Part shown: one piece after another, positions 25,877-35,324 of the stretch
How the letters are laid out: each line of letters begins with the position of its first letter
Numbering within the stretch: the first letter of the stretch is position 1
DNA from: Paraburkholderia silvatlantica
GTDB taxonomy: Bacteria; Pseudomonadota; Gammaproteobacteria; Burkholderiales; Burkholderiaceae
Length of the DNA stretch: 64,000 bases
Direction of reading: 5' to 3'
Assembly: GCF_003096715.1 (NCBI RefSeq)
Contig: NZ_QEOL01000008.1
Location: forward strand, 186,001-250,000
Translations under genes and position numbers: made by a program
The notes under the pieces: generated by a model
The model's database searches: none
What the model was told of the DNA's origin: nothing
Seen by the model: the letters and a program-made list of their open reading frames with translations, nothing else

Positions 25877-26974
25877 TCAGCCGGCCTTGTAGCGCTCGAG
25901 CCAGTGCGCGTAAGGCGCGGGCAAGGTCCAGGCGGCGCGTTCGACGCCCAGCTGCTGGGCCGCGAAATACGGCCAGTGCGGATTCGCGAGATGCGCGCGC
26001 CCGACCATCACGAGGTCGAGCTGCTCCTTCGCCACCGTGCCCTCGGCCAGTTCCGGCGTGCCGATCCCCCACGCCGACGACACCGGCAACCCGGTTGCGC
26101 GCCGCACCTTTTGTGCGATCGGCGCGAGGAACGCGGGCGCCCACGGAATCTGCGCGGCGGGCGTGGAGAACCCGACGCTCACGCTCAGCATATCGAGGCC
26201 TTCGCGCTTGAAGCCCTTGGCCAGTTCAATCGATTCGGCGAGCGTTTGCTCGTCGCGGCCATCGTACTCGATCACGCCAAAGCGCGCCGTCAGCGGCAGA
26301 TGCTCCGGCCAGACCTTGCGCACCGCAGCCAGCGTTTCCAGCAGGAAACGGCTGCGGTTTTCGAGGCTGCCGCCGTAGGCGTCGTCGCGCTGGTTCGAAT
26401 GCGTCGAGAAGAAGCTCTGGCCGAGATAGCCGTGAGCAAAGTGCAGTTCGAGCCATTCGAAGCCGGCTTCGAGCGCGCGTTTCGCCGCGGCCACGAAGTC
26501 CTCGCGCACGCGCGCGATGTCGTCGAGCGTCATCGCCTTCGGCACCTTCGGCAGATGCGCGCCGAACGCCGTTGCCGAGGGCGCGATGGTCTGCCAGCCG
26601 CGCGCATCGCCTTCGGCGATGTGGTCGTCGCCTTCCCACGGGCGGTTCGCGCTCGCCTTGCGGCCCGCGTGCGCAATCTGGATGCCGGGCACGGCGCCCG
26701 CCGCCTTGATCGCGGCGACGGTCGGCTTGAACGCCTCCCTCTGCACGTCGTTCCACAGGCCCGTGCAACCCGGCGTGATGCGGCCTTCGGGCGAAACCGC
26801 CGTCGCCTCGACGATCACGAGGCCCGCGCCGCCGCGCGCGATCTGCGCGTAGTGGACGTGGTGCCAGTCGTTGATCACGCCATCGACGGCCATGTACTGG
26901 CACATCGGCGGCACGGCGATGCGGTTGCGCAGGGACACGCCCTTGAGCTTGAACGGCTCGAACAATGCGGACAT
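25877..26974 (-). CDS. xenA: Xenobiotic reductase of the old yellow enzyme family
   Basis: 365 residues, very close from end to end to Pseudomonas XenA as I remember it (MSALFEPFKLKGVSLRNRIA at the start, ASWTLPAPYAHWLERY-like tail). Family residues seen are the FMN-tuning cysteine in VPPMCQYMA, the substrate-binding histidine pair in ELHFAHGYLGQSFFS, and HAGRKASANRPWEGDD. It reduces activated carbon-carbon double bonds and nitro groups with NAD(P)H via FMN. Together with a NemR-like regulator and a DJ-1 glyoxalase it reproduces the NemA/GloA logic of E. coli. A gap of 181 bases before it could hold its own promoter. Confidence 0.94.
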   Translation of the reverse strand: MSALFEPFKLKGVSLRNRIAVPPMCQYMAVDGVINDWHHVHYAQIARGGAGLVIVEATAVSPEGRITPGCTGLWNDVQREAFKPTVAAIKAAGAVPGIQIAHAGRKASANRPWEGDDHIAEGDARGWQTIAPSATAFGAHLPKVPKAMTLDDIARVREDFVAAAKRALEAGFEWLELHFAHGYLGQSFFSTHSNQRDDAYGGSLENRSRFLLETLAAVRKVWPEHLPLTARFGVIEYDGRDEQTLAESIELAKGFKREGLDMLSVSVGFSTPAAQIPWAPAFLAPIAQKVRRATGLPVSSAWGIGTPELAEGTVAKEQLDLVMVGRAHLANPHWPYFAAQQLGVERAAWTLPAPYAHWLERYKAG

Positions 26975-27155
26975 CTACAGCTCCTTTCTTGGCACAGGTC
27001 GCGCGGCGCGCGGCATCTGCGCCGGTTGGCAAAAACGGGATTTCCTTGCGGCAACGCGCAGCCGTACACGCGCGGCGAGAACGGCTCGCAGCGCGGCCGA
27101 AGGGAAATAGAGGGAAGCGAACGCACTCGCGGAAAACGGGCGCGTTCGCGCAGCA

Positions 27156-27839
27156 TCAAGCGCGGCGCAGCGCCGCGAGCAAGGCTTCGGCAACCGGCTC
27201 CGACGAAGCCGGGTTCTGGCCCGTGATGAGCAGGCCGTCGGTTGCGACGTGCGCTTGCCAGTCGGCGGCCTTGGAGTACTGGCCGCCGGCCGCCTTCAGC
27301 ATGTCTTCGACGAGGAACGGCACGACGTCCGTCAACTGCACGGCCGCTTCTTCGTCGTTCGAAAAACCGGTGACCGATTTGCCGGCCACGAGCGGCTTGC
27401 CGTCCGCCCCCTTCACGTGACGCAGCACACCCGGCGCGTGGCAGACGGCAGCCACCGGCTTGCCCGCGGCGATCGTCTTTTCGATCAGGGCGATCGAAAC
27501 CGGATCTTCGGCCAGGTCCCAGAGCGGGCCGTGGCCGCCTGGGTAGAACACGGCGTCGAACGCGCTCGCGTCGATATCGGCAAGACGTTGCGTATTGGCA
27601 AGCGCCGTTTGCGCCGCCGTGTCGGATGCGAAACGCCGCGTCGCATCGGTCTGCGCGGCGGGATCGCTGCTCTTCGGATCGAGCGGCGGCTGGCCGCCCT
27701 TGGGCGAAGCGAGCGTGAGATCGGCGCCAGCGTCGCGCAGCGCGTAGTACGGCGCGGCGAATTCCTCGAGCCAGAAGCCCGTCTTCTTGCCCGTGTTGCC
27801 GAGGTCCTCGTGCGAGGTCAAAACAATCAGTACCTTCAT
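27156..27839 (-). CDS. DJ-1/Hsp31-type glyoxalase-like protein
   Basis: 227 residues. Motifs of the DJ-1/PfpI superfamily are KVLIVLTSHEDLGNTGKKTG with a conserved Glu in LEEFAAPYY, FYPGGHGPLWDL and the nucleophile elbow AAVCHAPGVL. The Cys-His plus Glu set and insertions match the class III Hsp31-like glutathione-independent glyoxalases, which convert methylglyoxal to lactate. A TAGAC-N5-GTCTA operator stands 70 bases before the ATG and the NemR-like gene ends 132 bases upstream. It is probably induced by reactive aldehydes. Confidence 0.88.
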   Translation of the reverse strand: MKVLIVLTSHEDLGNTGKKTGFWLEEFAAPYYALRDAGADLTLASPKGGQPPLDPKSSDPAAQTDATRRFASDTAAQTALANTQRLADIDASAFDAVFYPGGHGPLWDLAEDPVSIALIEKTIAAGKPVAAVCHAPGVLRHVKGADGKPLVAGKSVTGFSNDEEAAVQLTDVVPFLVEDMLKAAGGQYSKAADWQAHVATDGLLITGQNPASSEPVAEALLAALRRA

Positions 27840-27908
27840 CGGCGTTCCTTTTTGGGTTGGGTTCGGGCGCTCGCACGCCCTTCGGAAACCGGTCTCTTCA
27901 TGCACTAT

Positions 27909-27923
27909 TAGACCGGTCGTCTA
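27909..27923. promoter_or_regulatory. NemR-type operator before the DJ-1 gene
   Basis: TAGACCGGTCGTCTA, an inverted repeat of TAGAC with five bases between, also found before the NemR-like gene and before acuR. Confidence 0.8.
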
Positions 27924-27971
27924 GTTCTTCCGCACAATGCGCAGCAATCGCGCGCAGTTCACGCGCCGCCG

Positions 27972-28589
27972 CTACTTCGCGTTCGATTGATTGCCCGCAG
28001 GCAGGTTCAGCAGAATTCGCGTGGTCGCCATGGCCGCGTCGAGCGGCTTGCGGTCGCGGTGGATCTTTTCGAGCAGCGTCGCCCCGAGCCACAGTTCGTA
28101 GAGCGTCACCGCCATGGTCGCGGCGTCGTTCACGCCCGCGAGCGAGCCATCCGCGCGCCCTGCCTCGAGACACGCGGCAATGCGCGAGATCGTCGCGTCG
28201 GTACCGAGACGCAGCGCCTCGCGCATGGGCTCGGAAAGGTCGCTCACCTCCGCGCCCAGCTTCACTGCGAGACACTTGCCTACGGGATCGTCGGCGCACT
28301 GGATCAGGCGCCAGTCGTCCCAGTAGCGCATCAGCTTCTCGGCAGCGGTGCCCGGCGCACGCAGCAGCATGTCGTCGAGACGCTCCGCATAGTCGGCGAA
28401 ATACGACGTGAGCAAGGCTTCGCCGAACGCTTCCTTCGAGCCGAAATAGTGATAGAACGACCCTTTGGGCACACCCGCGGCCGCGAGGATCTCATTGAGA
28501 CCGACCGCGGAAAAGCCCTTGCCCAGCAGAATGGGCATGGCGGTATCGAGGATGTGTTGCCGCACTTCAACGGCTGCCGCTGCATTCAT
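27972..28589 (-). CDS. nemR: NemR-like TetR repressor
   Basis: 205 residues. The N-terminal TetR helix-turn-helix is present (GVPKGSFYHYFGSKEAFGEA). The sensor domain includes KCLAVKLGAEVSDLSEPMR, matching E. coli NemR around its redox-active cysteine. Here the cysteine is Cys106 when numbered from the ATG at 28589, and a second cysteine is Cys98. NemR is inactivated by electrophiles, bleach and methylglyoxal and derepresses nemA and gloA. A TAGAC-N5-GTCTA operator lies 24 bases before this start (28613-28627) and another before the DJ-1 gene. The start is preferred to the longer frame because of the operator position and typical length. Confidence 0.88.
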   Translation of the reverse strand: MNAAAAVEVRQHILDTAMPILLGKGFSAVGLNEILAAAGVPKGSFYHYFGSKEAFGEALLTSYFADYAERLDDMLLRAPGTAAEKLMRYWDDWRLIQCADDPVGKCLAVKLGAEVSDLSEPMREALRLGTDATISRIAACLEAGRADGSLAGVNDAATMAVTLYELWLGATLLEKIHRDRKPLDAAMATTRILLNLPAGNQSNAK

Positions 28590-28612
28590 GAGGTGGGATG
28601 TTACCGAGCGAT

Positions 28613-28627
28613 TAGACCAGTCGTCTA
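28613..28627. promoter_or_regulatory. NemR-type operator, autoregulation
   Basis: TAGACCAGTCGTCTA, the same 15-base element as before the DJ-1 gene with one centre difference, 24 bases before the nemR start. Confidence 0.8.
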
Positions 28628-28720
28628 GTAATCTCCCATGACGAGTAATGGCATTGCAGCGCAACCGGTCACATCGACCGCCGCTCTATGAGCGCGTGGC
28701 CGTGAAATGCATAGGGCCGC

Positions 28721-28761
28721 AAAAAAGAAAACGCCGCCGGCCCGAAGGCCTGGCGGCGTTT
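28721..28761 (-). terminator. Terminator of the cyo operon
   Basis: A long stem (AAACGCCGCC and its complement, with inner GGCC pairing) is followed on the reverse strand by TTTTCTTTTTT. Confidence 0.9.
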
Positions 28762-28815
28762 CCCTTTGCGCTTCACCCGAAGCGGGCGAAGCGCAGGTCC
28801 AGCAACGATGCGCGC

Positions 28816-29145
28816 TTAGCGCGACATCATGTTCATGCTGACGTTGTGCATGACCCACAGCGTGCCGACGACCACGATCAGGACCGTCAACACCGTGAAG
28901 CCGAATGCCGTCACGTTCCAGCGCTGACCCGACGACGTGTTCATGTGCAGGAAGAACACGAGGTGAACCACGATCTGCACCGCAGCCAGCACGGCGAGGC
29001 CGAGCAGCGCGGTTTCGCGCGGGAAGCCGCCGTGCAGCACGAGCCAGAACGAAGCGGCCGTGAGCACCACCGCCAGGACGAAACCTGCCAGGTAGCTGCC
29101 TACGCTGCCATGGCTTTCTTCTTCATGGATGGAATGAGCACTCAT
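28816..29145 (-). CDS. cyoD: Cytochrome bo3 ubiquinol oxidase subunit IV
   Basis: 109 residues with three membrane segments. The start SAHSIHEEESHGSVGSYLAG and middle FFLHMNTSSGQRWN are typical of CyoD, which helps assemble the copper centre of subunit I. It begins directly after the cyoC stop (TAAATG arrangement on the reverse strand). It is the last gene of the cyoABCD operon. No cyoE (haem O synthase) follows, so that function must be encoded elsewhere. Confidence 0.95.
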   Translation of the reverse strand: MSAHSIHEEESHGSVGSYLAGFVLAVVLTAASFWLVLHGGFPRETALLGLAVLAAVQIVVHLVFFLHMNTSSGQRWNVTAFGFTVLTVLIVVVGTLWVMHNVSMNMMSR

Positions 29146-29757
29146 TTAGATCACGCTCGCAAGATAAACAAAGGAGAACACGCAGATCCAGACGATGTCC
29201 AGAAAGTGCCAGAAGAGGCTCAGGCACGTCAGGCGGCGCAGTTCGCGCTCGCCCAGCGTCGGGGCCTTCACGGCCTGAACCATCAGGACGATCATCCAGA
29301 TCATGCCCATCGTCACGTGGATACCGTGGGTGGCAACCAGCGTGAAGAACGACGAGAGGAACGCGCTGCGCTGCGGGCCGTTGCCCTCGGCGATCATGTG
29401 CGCGAATTCATGCAGTTCGAAGTACAGGAACGTTGCGCCCAGCAGGAAGGTGATCGCCAGCCAGCCCAGCACTTGACCCTTGCGCTGCTTGTGCGCGCCG
29501 ATCATCGCGAAACCGTACGTGATGGACGACAGCAGCAGCACGGCCGTTTCCATGGCCACGCCCGGAATGTCGAACAGGTCCTTGCCCGTCGGGCCGCCTG
29601 CGAACTGGTTCTGCATCACGGCGAACACTGCGAACAGCGAGCCGAACAGAATACAGTCCGTCATCAGGTACAGCCAGAAGCCGAACACCGAGTGTGACGG
29701 CGGGTGATCGTGGTGATCGTGCTCCGCGAGTGCGGCCGCACTTGTTTTCGTCAACAT
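29146..29757 (-). CDS. cyoC: Cytochrome bo3 ubiquinol oxidase subunit III
   Basis: 203 residues with five membrane helices as in haem-copper oxidase subunit III. FGFWLYLMTDCILFGSLFAV and the conserved segment GTHGIHVTMGMIW-like (ATHGIHVTMGMIWMI) are visible, and FWHFLDIVWICVFSFVYL closes it. The ATG overlaps the cyoB stop by one base (TGATG), so the subunits are translationally coupled. Role: structural subunit of the quinol oxidase. Confidence 0.96.
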   Translation of the reverse strand: MLTKTSAAALAEHDHHDHPPSHSVFGFWLYLMTDCILFGSLFAVFAVMQNQFAGGPTGKDLFDIPGVAMETAVLLLSSITYGFAMIGAHKQRKGQVLGWLAITFLLGATFLYFELHEFAHMIAEGNGPQRSAFLSSFFTLVATHGIHVTMGMIWMIVLMVQAVKAPTLGERELRRLTCLSLFWHFLDIVWICVFSFVYLASVI

Positions 29758-31790
29758 CAGTTGGCCTCCATTGCTGCTTCAACCTTGCCACGGCGTTGCT
29801 TGTCTTCGAACGCCTTGACCAGTGCGCGGCTACGCGCTTCTTCGTCTGCCCGGACCTTGGCGGCCGGGATGTAATAGCCTTCGTTCTTCTGGAAGCTGTA
29901 GGCGATGGCCGTGCCGAGAATGCCGACGAAGCCAACGATCATGAGCCACCAGATGTGCCAGATGCCAGCAAAGCCGAGCACCAGGCTGAAGAAACCGATG
30001 AACACACCCGCGCTCGTGTTCGAGGGCATGTGGATGTCGGTGTACTTCGTGTTCGCGACGTCCACGGTTTCGCGGCCGGTTTCCTTCAGGTGCGCAAACT
30101 CGTCGAGCTCGCTCACGTGCGGAATGATCGCGAAGTTGTACGACGGCGGCGGCGACGAGATCGACCACTCCAGCGTACGGCCACCCCACGGATCGCCCGT
30201 CAGGTCGCGGTTTTCCGGCAGGTTGCGGTCGCGGATCGACACGTACAGCTGCAGCAGCTGGTGTGCGATGCCGATTGCCACGAGCACGGCGCCAACCCAC
30301 GCGATGATCATCCACGGATGCCATGCCGGATTGTCGTAGTGGTTCAGACGGCGCGTTGCGCCCATGAAGCCCAGCACGTACAGCGGCGTGAACGCCACGT
30401 AGAAGCCCGAGAGCCAGAACCAGAACGCGCGCTTGCCGAGCTTTTCGTTGAGCTTGAAGCCGAACGCCTTCGGGAACCAGTAGTTGAAGCCGGCGAGGTA
30501 GCCGAACAGCACGCCGCCGATGATCACGTTGTGGAAGTGAGCGATCAGGAACAGCGAGTTGTGCAGCACGAAGTCCGCGCCCGGAATCGCCATCATCACG
30601 CCGGTCATGCCGCCGATGGTGAAGGTGACCATGAAGCCGATCGTCCAGAGCACCGACGAGTTGAACTCGAGGCGGCCGCGGTAGATCGTGAACAGCCAGT
30701 TGAAGATCTTCACGCCCGTCGGGATCGAGATGATCATCGTCATGATGCCGAAGAACGCGTTGACGTTCGCGCCCGAACCCATCGTGAAGAAGTGGTGCAG
30801 CCACACGAGGAACGAGAGCACCATGATCGCGCAGGTCGCGTAGACCATGGCCTTGTAGCCGAACAGCGGCTTCTTCGCGTAGGTCGCGACGACTTCCGAG
30901 AAAATACCGAACGCCGGCAGGATCAGGATGTACACCTCGGGGTGACCCCAGGCCCAGATCAGGTTCAGGTACAGCATGGCGTTGCCGCCGCCGTCATTCG
31001 TGAAGAAGTGCGTGCCGACGTAGCGGTCGAGGCCGAGCAGCGCGAGCGTCACGGTCAGGATCGGGAACGCGGCCATGATCAGCACGTTCGTGCACAGCGC
31101 CGTCCACGTGAACACCGGCATCTTCATCATCGTCATGCCGGGAGCGCGCATCTTGATGATGGTGACGAAGAAGTTCACGCCGGTCAGCAGCGTGCCGACA
31201 CCGGAGATCTGCAGCGCCCACAGGTAGTAATCGACCCCTACCCCTGGACTGTACGCAAGCTCCGAAAGCGGCGGATACGCGAGCCAGCCGGTCTGCGCGA
31301 ACTCACCCACGACGAGCGAGATCATCAGCAGGATGGCGCCGACTGCGGTCATCCAGAACGACAGCGAGTTCAGGAACGGGAACGCGACATCGCGTGCGCC
31401 GATCTGCAGCGGCACGATGATGTTCATCAGGCCGACCATGAAGGCCATGGCCATGAAGAAGATCATGATCACGCCGTGCGCCGTGAAGATCTGGTCGTAG
31501 TGGTGCGGCGGCAGGTAGCCCGGCGCGTTGTACGCGAGCGCGAGCTGGGTACGCATCATGATGGCGTCGGCGAAGCCGCGCAGCAGCATGATGAGGGCGA
31601 GCACGATGTACATCACGCCCAGACGCTTGTGGTCGACGCTCGTCAGCCACTCCGTCCACAGATATTTCCACTTACCGAAGTAAGTGATGGCACCGAGCAC
31701 GAGTGCCCCGATGACTGCCATGCCGATCATCGTGCCGACGATAATCGGCTCGTGATACGGAATGGCATCCAGTGTAAGTTTTCCGAACAT
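29757..31790 (-). CDS. cyoB: Cytochrome bo3 ubiquinol oxidase subunit I
   Basis: 677 residues with about fifteen helices. The haem-copper catalytic subunit markers are present: [16 protein letters not shown] with the low-spin haem histidine, [15 protein letters not shown] with the CuB histidine and cross-linked tyrosine, HHFFTMG, and the [10 protein letters not shown] haem ligands. It reduces oxygen to water with ubiquinol and pumps protons. A seven-base spacer separates it from cyoA. The C-terminal tail is charged ([20 protein letters not shown]), as in other bo3 enzymes. Confidence 0.98.
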   Translation of the reverse strand: MFGKLTLDAIPYHEPIIVGTMIGMAVIGALVLGAITYFGKWKYLWTEWLTSVDHKRLGVMYIVLALIMLLRGFADAIMMRTQLALAYNAPGYLPPHHYDQIFTAHGVIMIFFMAMAFMVGLMNIIVPLQIGARDVAFPFLNSLSFWMTAVGAILLMISLVVGEFAQTGWLAYPPLSELAYSPGVGVDYYLWALQISGVGTLLTGVNFFVTIIKMRAPGMTMMKMPVFTWTALCTNVLIMAAFPILTVTLALLGLDRYVGTHFFTNDGGGNAMLYLNLIWAWGHPEVYILILPAFGIFSEVVATYAKKPLFGYKAMVYATCAIMVLSFLVWLHHFFTMGSGANVNAFFGIMTMIISIPTGVKIFNWLFTIYRGRLEFNSSVLWTIGFMVTFTIGGMTGVMMAIPGADFVLHNSLFLIAHFHNVIIGGVLFGYLAGFNYWFPKAFGFKLNEKLGKRAFWFWLSGFYVAFTPLYVLGFMGATRRLNHYDNPAWHPWMIIAWVGAVLVAIGIAHQLLQLYVSIRDRNLPENRDLTGDPWGGRTLEWSISSPPPSYNFAIIPHVSELDEFAHLKETGRETVDVANTKYTDIHMPSNTSAGVFIGFFSLVLGFAGIWHIWWLMIVGFVGILGTAIAYSFQKNEGYYIPAAKVRADEEARSRALVKAFEDKQRRGKVEAAMEAN

Positions 31791-31797
31791 GCCTGGT

Positions 31798-32685
31798 TTA
31801 CCCCTTGGTCACGCACGACGGGTCACTGAAATTCGTGACGTGGCCGTTGTTGTACTTCGCGATGATGTTGTTGAAGAGCTTCGGGTCGACCGTCGAGAAG
31901 TACTCGACAGGAGCCTTTTCGCTGGGCTGCGCGACCGTTGCGTATTGATCCATGGAAAGCTGCGTCTGCGACGCCTTCACCTTCTGGACCCATGCGTCGA
32001 AGTCTTGCTGGCTGGTGGCGAGCGTGCGGAACTTCATGTCCGAGAAGCCCTTGCCGCTGAAGTTCGCCGAGAGGCCGGCGTAGTCGCCAGCGTGATCGGC
32101 GATCAGGTGCAGACGGGTCTGCATGCCAGCCATCGCATAAACCTGGGTGCCAAGCTGCGGGATGAAGAACGAGTTCATCACCGAATCCGACGTGATGCTG
32201 AAGTTCACCGGCGTGCCAACAGGCACGGCCAGCTGGTTCACCGTCGCGATACCGAGATCCGGGTAGATGAACAGCCACTTCCAGTCGAGCGCCACAACTT
32301 CGACGTTGATCGGCTTGACGTTCGATTCGAGCGGCTTGTAGGGGTCGAGCTCGTGCGTGGTTTTCCACGTGAGCACGCCGAGGAAGAGAATGATCAGCGT
32401 CGGAATGGTCCAGACGACGATTTCGATCGCCGTCGAGTGCGTCCACTTCGGCGCGTAGGTGGCGCTACGGTTCGACGCGCGGTAGCGGTACGCAAACCAC
32501 AGCGTCAGGACGATCACGGGGATCACCACGATCAGCATGGCCCATGTGGAGGTAGCGATCAGCTGCTTCTCCGCCATGCCCACACTTCCCTTGGGGTCAA
32601 GGAGCTCCATGTTGCATCCGGAAAGACACATGGCCAATCCGGCGCTGATGGGCAGCAGTAACCTTTGAAAGGTCGTTCTTTTCAT
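31798..32685 (-). CDS. cyoA: Cytochrome bo3 ubiquinol oxidase subunit II
   Basis: 295 residues. The lipoprotein signal [20 protein letters not shown] ends in LSGC, as in CyoA. Two transmembrane helices and a cupredoxin domain follow ([39 protein letters not shown]). The CuA ligands are absent, as expected for a quinol oxidase. The start at 32685 is chosen because it fits the lipoprotein signal; ATG 32709 gives eight more residues. It is the first gene of cyoABCD, and the promoter should lie in 32700-32960. Confidence 0.95.
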   Translation of the reverse strand: MKRTTFQRLLLPISAGLAMCLSGCNMELLDPKGSVGMAEKQLIATSTWAMLIVVIPVIVLTLWFAYRYRASNRSATYAPKWTHSTAIEIVVWTIPTLIILFLGVLTWKTTHELDPYKPLESNVKPINVEVVALDWKWLFIYPDLGIATVNQLAVPVGTPVNFSITSDSVMNSFFIPQLGTQVYAMAGMQTRLHLIADHAGDYAGLSANFSGKGFSDMKFRTLATSQQDFDAWVQKVKASQTQLSMDQYATVAQPSEKAPVEYFSTVDPKLFNNIIAKYNNGHVTNFSDPSCVTKG

Positions 32686-32959
32686 CACGTTTGCCTGAAA
32701 TTCATTCATTGAATAGTTCCGGACACATCCCCTGACATCCGACAAGGAAGCGCGCCCGCATCATACAGCCGCTTTGATATTTCGCAATCAATGAATGTGG
32801 AAAATGACCTTTGTCAAAAGAAGGTTGAGACACTTTGTCGCATGTGTTCGCGAGGTTTGTCGCGCCTCGGAAACACACGCACGTCGCGCCCTGCTCTGCC
32901 CTTGACAGCGGCCCGCCGCGGCTACTTTTCGAATCTCAAAATTCGAAAACTCCTGGACG

Positions 32960-32999
32960 CACAAACGCGCCGCACTGCCCGCAGGCGGTGCGGCGCGTT
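32960..32999 (-). terminator. Terminator of the orphan nuoM-like gene
   Basis: A 12-base perfect stem (AACGCGCCGCAC and its complement) with a twelve-base loop lies 25 bases after the nuoM-like stop on the reverse strand, followed by TTTGTG. The T-tract is short. Confidence 0.6.
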
Positions 33000-33023
33000 G
33001 GTTGCGCCGTCAATCTTCAGCGA

Positions 33024-34568
33024 TCACGTCGGCGAGTGCGAAGCACGAACGTCCGTGCCCGCGCGCACTGCGTCAGCAGGCGCTGCCTCGTCGACAGGTT
33101 GCTTGCTGCGACCGGCCTGGGTGACGAGGTTCGCCGCCGAGAGCTCGATCGCGTCGGTCATCGGCTTCGGGTAGAGGCCGATCGCGAGCACGAACGCGGC
33201 GAGCGAGGCGAAGATCAGCGTTTCGCGGCGGCCGATGTCGGCCAGCTTCGCAACGCCCTTGTTCGCCACAGCGCCGAAGATCACGCGCTTGTACATCCAC
33301 AGGGTGTACGTAGCGCTCAGAATGACGGTCGTCGCGGCGATCGCGCCGACCCAGAAGTTCACGCGGATCGCGCCCATGATGACCATGAACTCGCCCACGA
33401 AGCCCGACGTGCCCGGCAGGCCGAGGTTGGCCATGCAGAACAGCATCATGAAGGTGGCGTAGCGCGGCATGACATTGACGACGCCGCCGTAAGCCGAGAT
33501 CGTGCGCGTCCGGGTGCGGTCGAACAGCACGCCGATCGAGAGCAGCATCGCGCCCGAGACGAAACCGTAGGAGATCATCTGCACGATCGCGCCTTCGGTG
33601 CCGATCTGGTTGAAGAGGAACAGGCCCAGCGTGACGAGGCCCATGTGCGCGACCGTCGAATACGCGAGCAGTTTGGTCATGTCGGTCTGCGCGAGCGCGA
33701 GCAGGCTCGAGTAGACCACGGCCACGAGCGAGAGCGTGATGATCGCCGGCGCGAAGAAGTGCGCGGCGTCAGGCGTGATCGGCAGCGTGAAGCGCAGGAA
33801 GCCGTAGCCGCCGAGCTTGAGCATGGCCAGCATCACGGTCGCGCCGGTCGGCGCTTCGAGGTGGACGTCGGGCAGCCAGGTGTGGAACGGCCACATCGGG
33901 ACCTTCACCGCGAAGGCCGCGAAGAAGCCGATGAACACCAGGATCTGCGGGATGAAGCCGAGCGTGAGGCCGTGCCACACCGACATGTCGAAGGTGTGCG
34001 ACTGGCTGTAGAGGTACAGCATCGACACCAGCATCAGCAGCGAGCCTGCGAGCGAGAAGAAGAAGAACTTGACCGCGGCATAGGTGCGGCGGGCATTGCC
34101 CCACGTGCCGATCAGCAGGTACAGCGGGATCAGCGTGGCTTCGAAGAACACGAAGAACAACATGCCGTCGGTCGCGGCGAAGGTGCCGACCATCAGGCCC
34201 GAGAGAATCAGGAACGCGCCGAAGTACTGGGCGACGCGCACCGTGATCGATTCCCACGAGGCGATCACGATCACGAGCGTCGTGAACGCCGTGAGCACCA
34301 CGAGCCACATCGAAATACCGTCGATCCCGAGTCGCCACGCCACGCCGAACTCAGGCAGCCATTCGCGGAATTCGACGAACTGCATGCCGGCCGCGTGGTT
34401 GTCGAAGCCGGAAATGAGCGGGAGGGTCAGCAGCAGACCGACGACGGCGCCAACGAGCGACAGCCAACGGGCACGCTGCGGATGACGATCCGACCCGAGG
34501 CGCAGCACGGCCACGCCGAACAGGATGGGAATCCAGATCGCCAGACTCAGGAATGGAACGGATTGCAT
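33024..34568 (-). CDS. Orphan NuoM-like antiporter subunit
   Basis: 514 residues with about fourteen helices, closely similar to complex I subunit M. Key charged residues are kept: FFEATLIPLYLLIG (Glu), AVKVPMWPFHTWLPDVH (Lys), MLKLGGYGFLRF (Lys) and GLPGTSGFVGEFMVIMG (Glu). The gene is not in a nuo operon; its neighbours are cyoA and a noncoding region. It may be a paralogue used with another module, or a surplus proton-translocating subunit. A hydrophilic tail of about 40 residues, rich in Ala, Asp and Arg, is unusual. Function here is inferred only from similarity. Confidence 0.85.
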   Translation of the reverse strand: MQSVPFLSLAIWIPILFGVAVLRLGSDRHPQRARWLSLVGAVVGLLLTLPLISGFDNHAAGMQFVEFREWLPEFGVAWRLGIDGISMWLVVLTAFTTLVIVIASWESITVRVAQYFGAFLILSGLMVGTFAATDGMLFFVFFEATLIPLYLLIGTWGNARRTYAAVKFFFFSLAGSLLMLVSMLYLYSQSHTFDMSVWHGLTLGFIPQILVFIGFFAAFAVKVPMWPFHTWLPDVHLEAPTGATVMLAMLKLGGYGFLRFTLPITPDAAHFFAPAIITLSLVAVVYSSLLALAQTDMTKLLAYSTVAHMGLVTLGLFLFNQIGTEGAIVQMISYGFVSGAMLLSIGVLFDRTRTRTISAYGGVVNVMPRYATFMMLFCMANLGLPGTSGFVGEFMVIMGAIRVNFWVGAIAATTVILSATYTLWMYKRVIFGAVANKGVAKLADIGRRETLIFASLAAFVLAIGLYPKPMTDAIELSAANLVTQAGRSKQPVDEAAPADAVRAGTDVRASHSPT

Positions 34569-35041
34569 TTCAACAGGACCTTAAAAATGCGGAGCAAATA
34601 GCTTCCACGGCGCACATTCAGGCGCGCAAGCAACTTGAAAGATTGACGCGAGGTGAAAATCGAACCAGGCTGGCTGTAATGTATTTGTCAGCGACGAGGC
34701 GAAATGCAACACACGTTCAAGGGTTAACGAGGGTAAACGGAATACGGAAGTTTTGCAGCGCAACAACACGGGACGGATCGATGATTGACGCAAGTCATTG
34801 TTTTTATTAAAAAACGTACTAAGAGAAAAAACAACAAACGGGCTGTTATCGCCCATTTTTGATCGCGAAATCAACGCGTTCGACCGCCGGGGCGCCGTGA
34901 CGCGCGGCAGGTTGTCACGCTGCGCGGCCCGAATAATACCTTACTTGTTTCTTTCTGTTCAATGACTTATGCATTGGCGTATGGCCCCCGGCAGCCGTCA
35001 GGATGCGTGCCAGGGCCGCCCTGCGCGCCCTGGCGCGGTGC
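34569..35041. other. Long intergenic region, no gene seen
   Basis: About 470 bases, unusually rich in A and T between 34770 and 34880 (for example ATTAAAAAACG). A weak GGGC/GCCC hairpin followed by five T is near 34838-34860. No credible reading frame. It may include the promoter of the nuoM-like gene. Confidence 0.5.
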
Positions 35042-35074
35042 AAAAAAAAGCCCCGGCCTTCATGGGACCGGGGC
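35042..35074 (-). terminator. Intrinsic terminator after the candidate sRNA
   Basis: Stem GCCCCGG/CCGGGGC with an eleven-base loop is followed on the reverse strand by eight T. No protein gene ends nearby. Confidence 0.85.
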
Positions 35075-35209
35075 CAACTCTCATGTTGCGCCAGAACACT
35101 GGAACACGCATGGACGGCACTTTAGCGACTTGTGCCCTCTTAATTAAGGGCGTGGGCTGGAACAGTCCCTTCCCGGTTGCGCGAAGTCATCGTCCTCCCA
35201 GCAGGTTTC
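35042..35209 (-). ncRNA. Candidate Fur-controlled small RNA
   Basis: On the reverse strand a TATATG -10 box overlaps the end of the Fur box. About 165 bases downstream there is a strong terminator with eight T. Only two very short reading frames of 10 and 16 codons are inside, so a noncoding RNA is the simplest reading. Burkholderia is known to have a Fur-regulated small RNA (BrrF); whether this is related is not known. Confidence 0.45.
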
Positions 35210-35224
35210 TGGCCTTCATATACA

Positions 35225-35243
35225 AATGAGAATCATTTGCATT
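35225..35243. promoter_or_regulatory. Fur box in a divergent promoter region
   Basis: AATGAGAATCATTTGCATT fits three successive NAT(A/T)AT-type hexamers of the iron regulator Fur. Promoter-like boxes lie on both strands around it: TATAAA on the forward strand just after it and TATATG on the reverse strand just before it. It could repress the forward hypothetical gene and the reverse small RNA together when iron is plentiful. Confidence 0.7.
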
Positions 35244-35324
35244 TATAAAAAATTTGTCCCAGAATAGAGCCCATGCCGGACGACCCGGCGCCACCCGAAT
35301 GTTTTGTGCGGGACCGGAGGCTCC

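Noticed and set aside
32774-32791. FNR/ANR-like inverted repeat TTGAT-N8-ATCAA before cyoA
   Set aside because: FNR sites need a four-base spacer; this one has eight, so it is not called as an FNR box.
34838-34860. GGGC/GCCC hairpin with five T in the long intergenic region
   Set aside because: The stem is only four bases; too weak to call a terminator.
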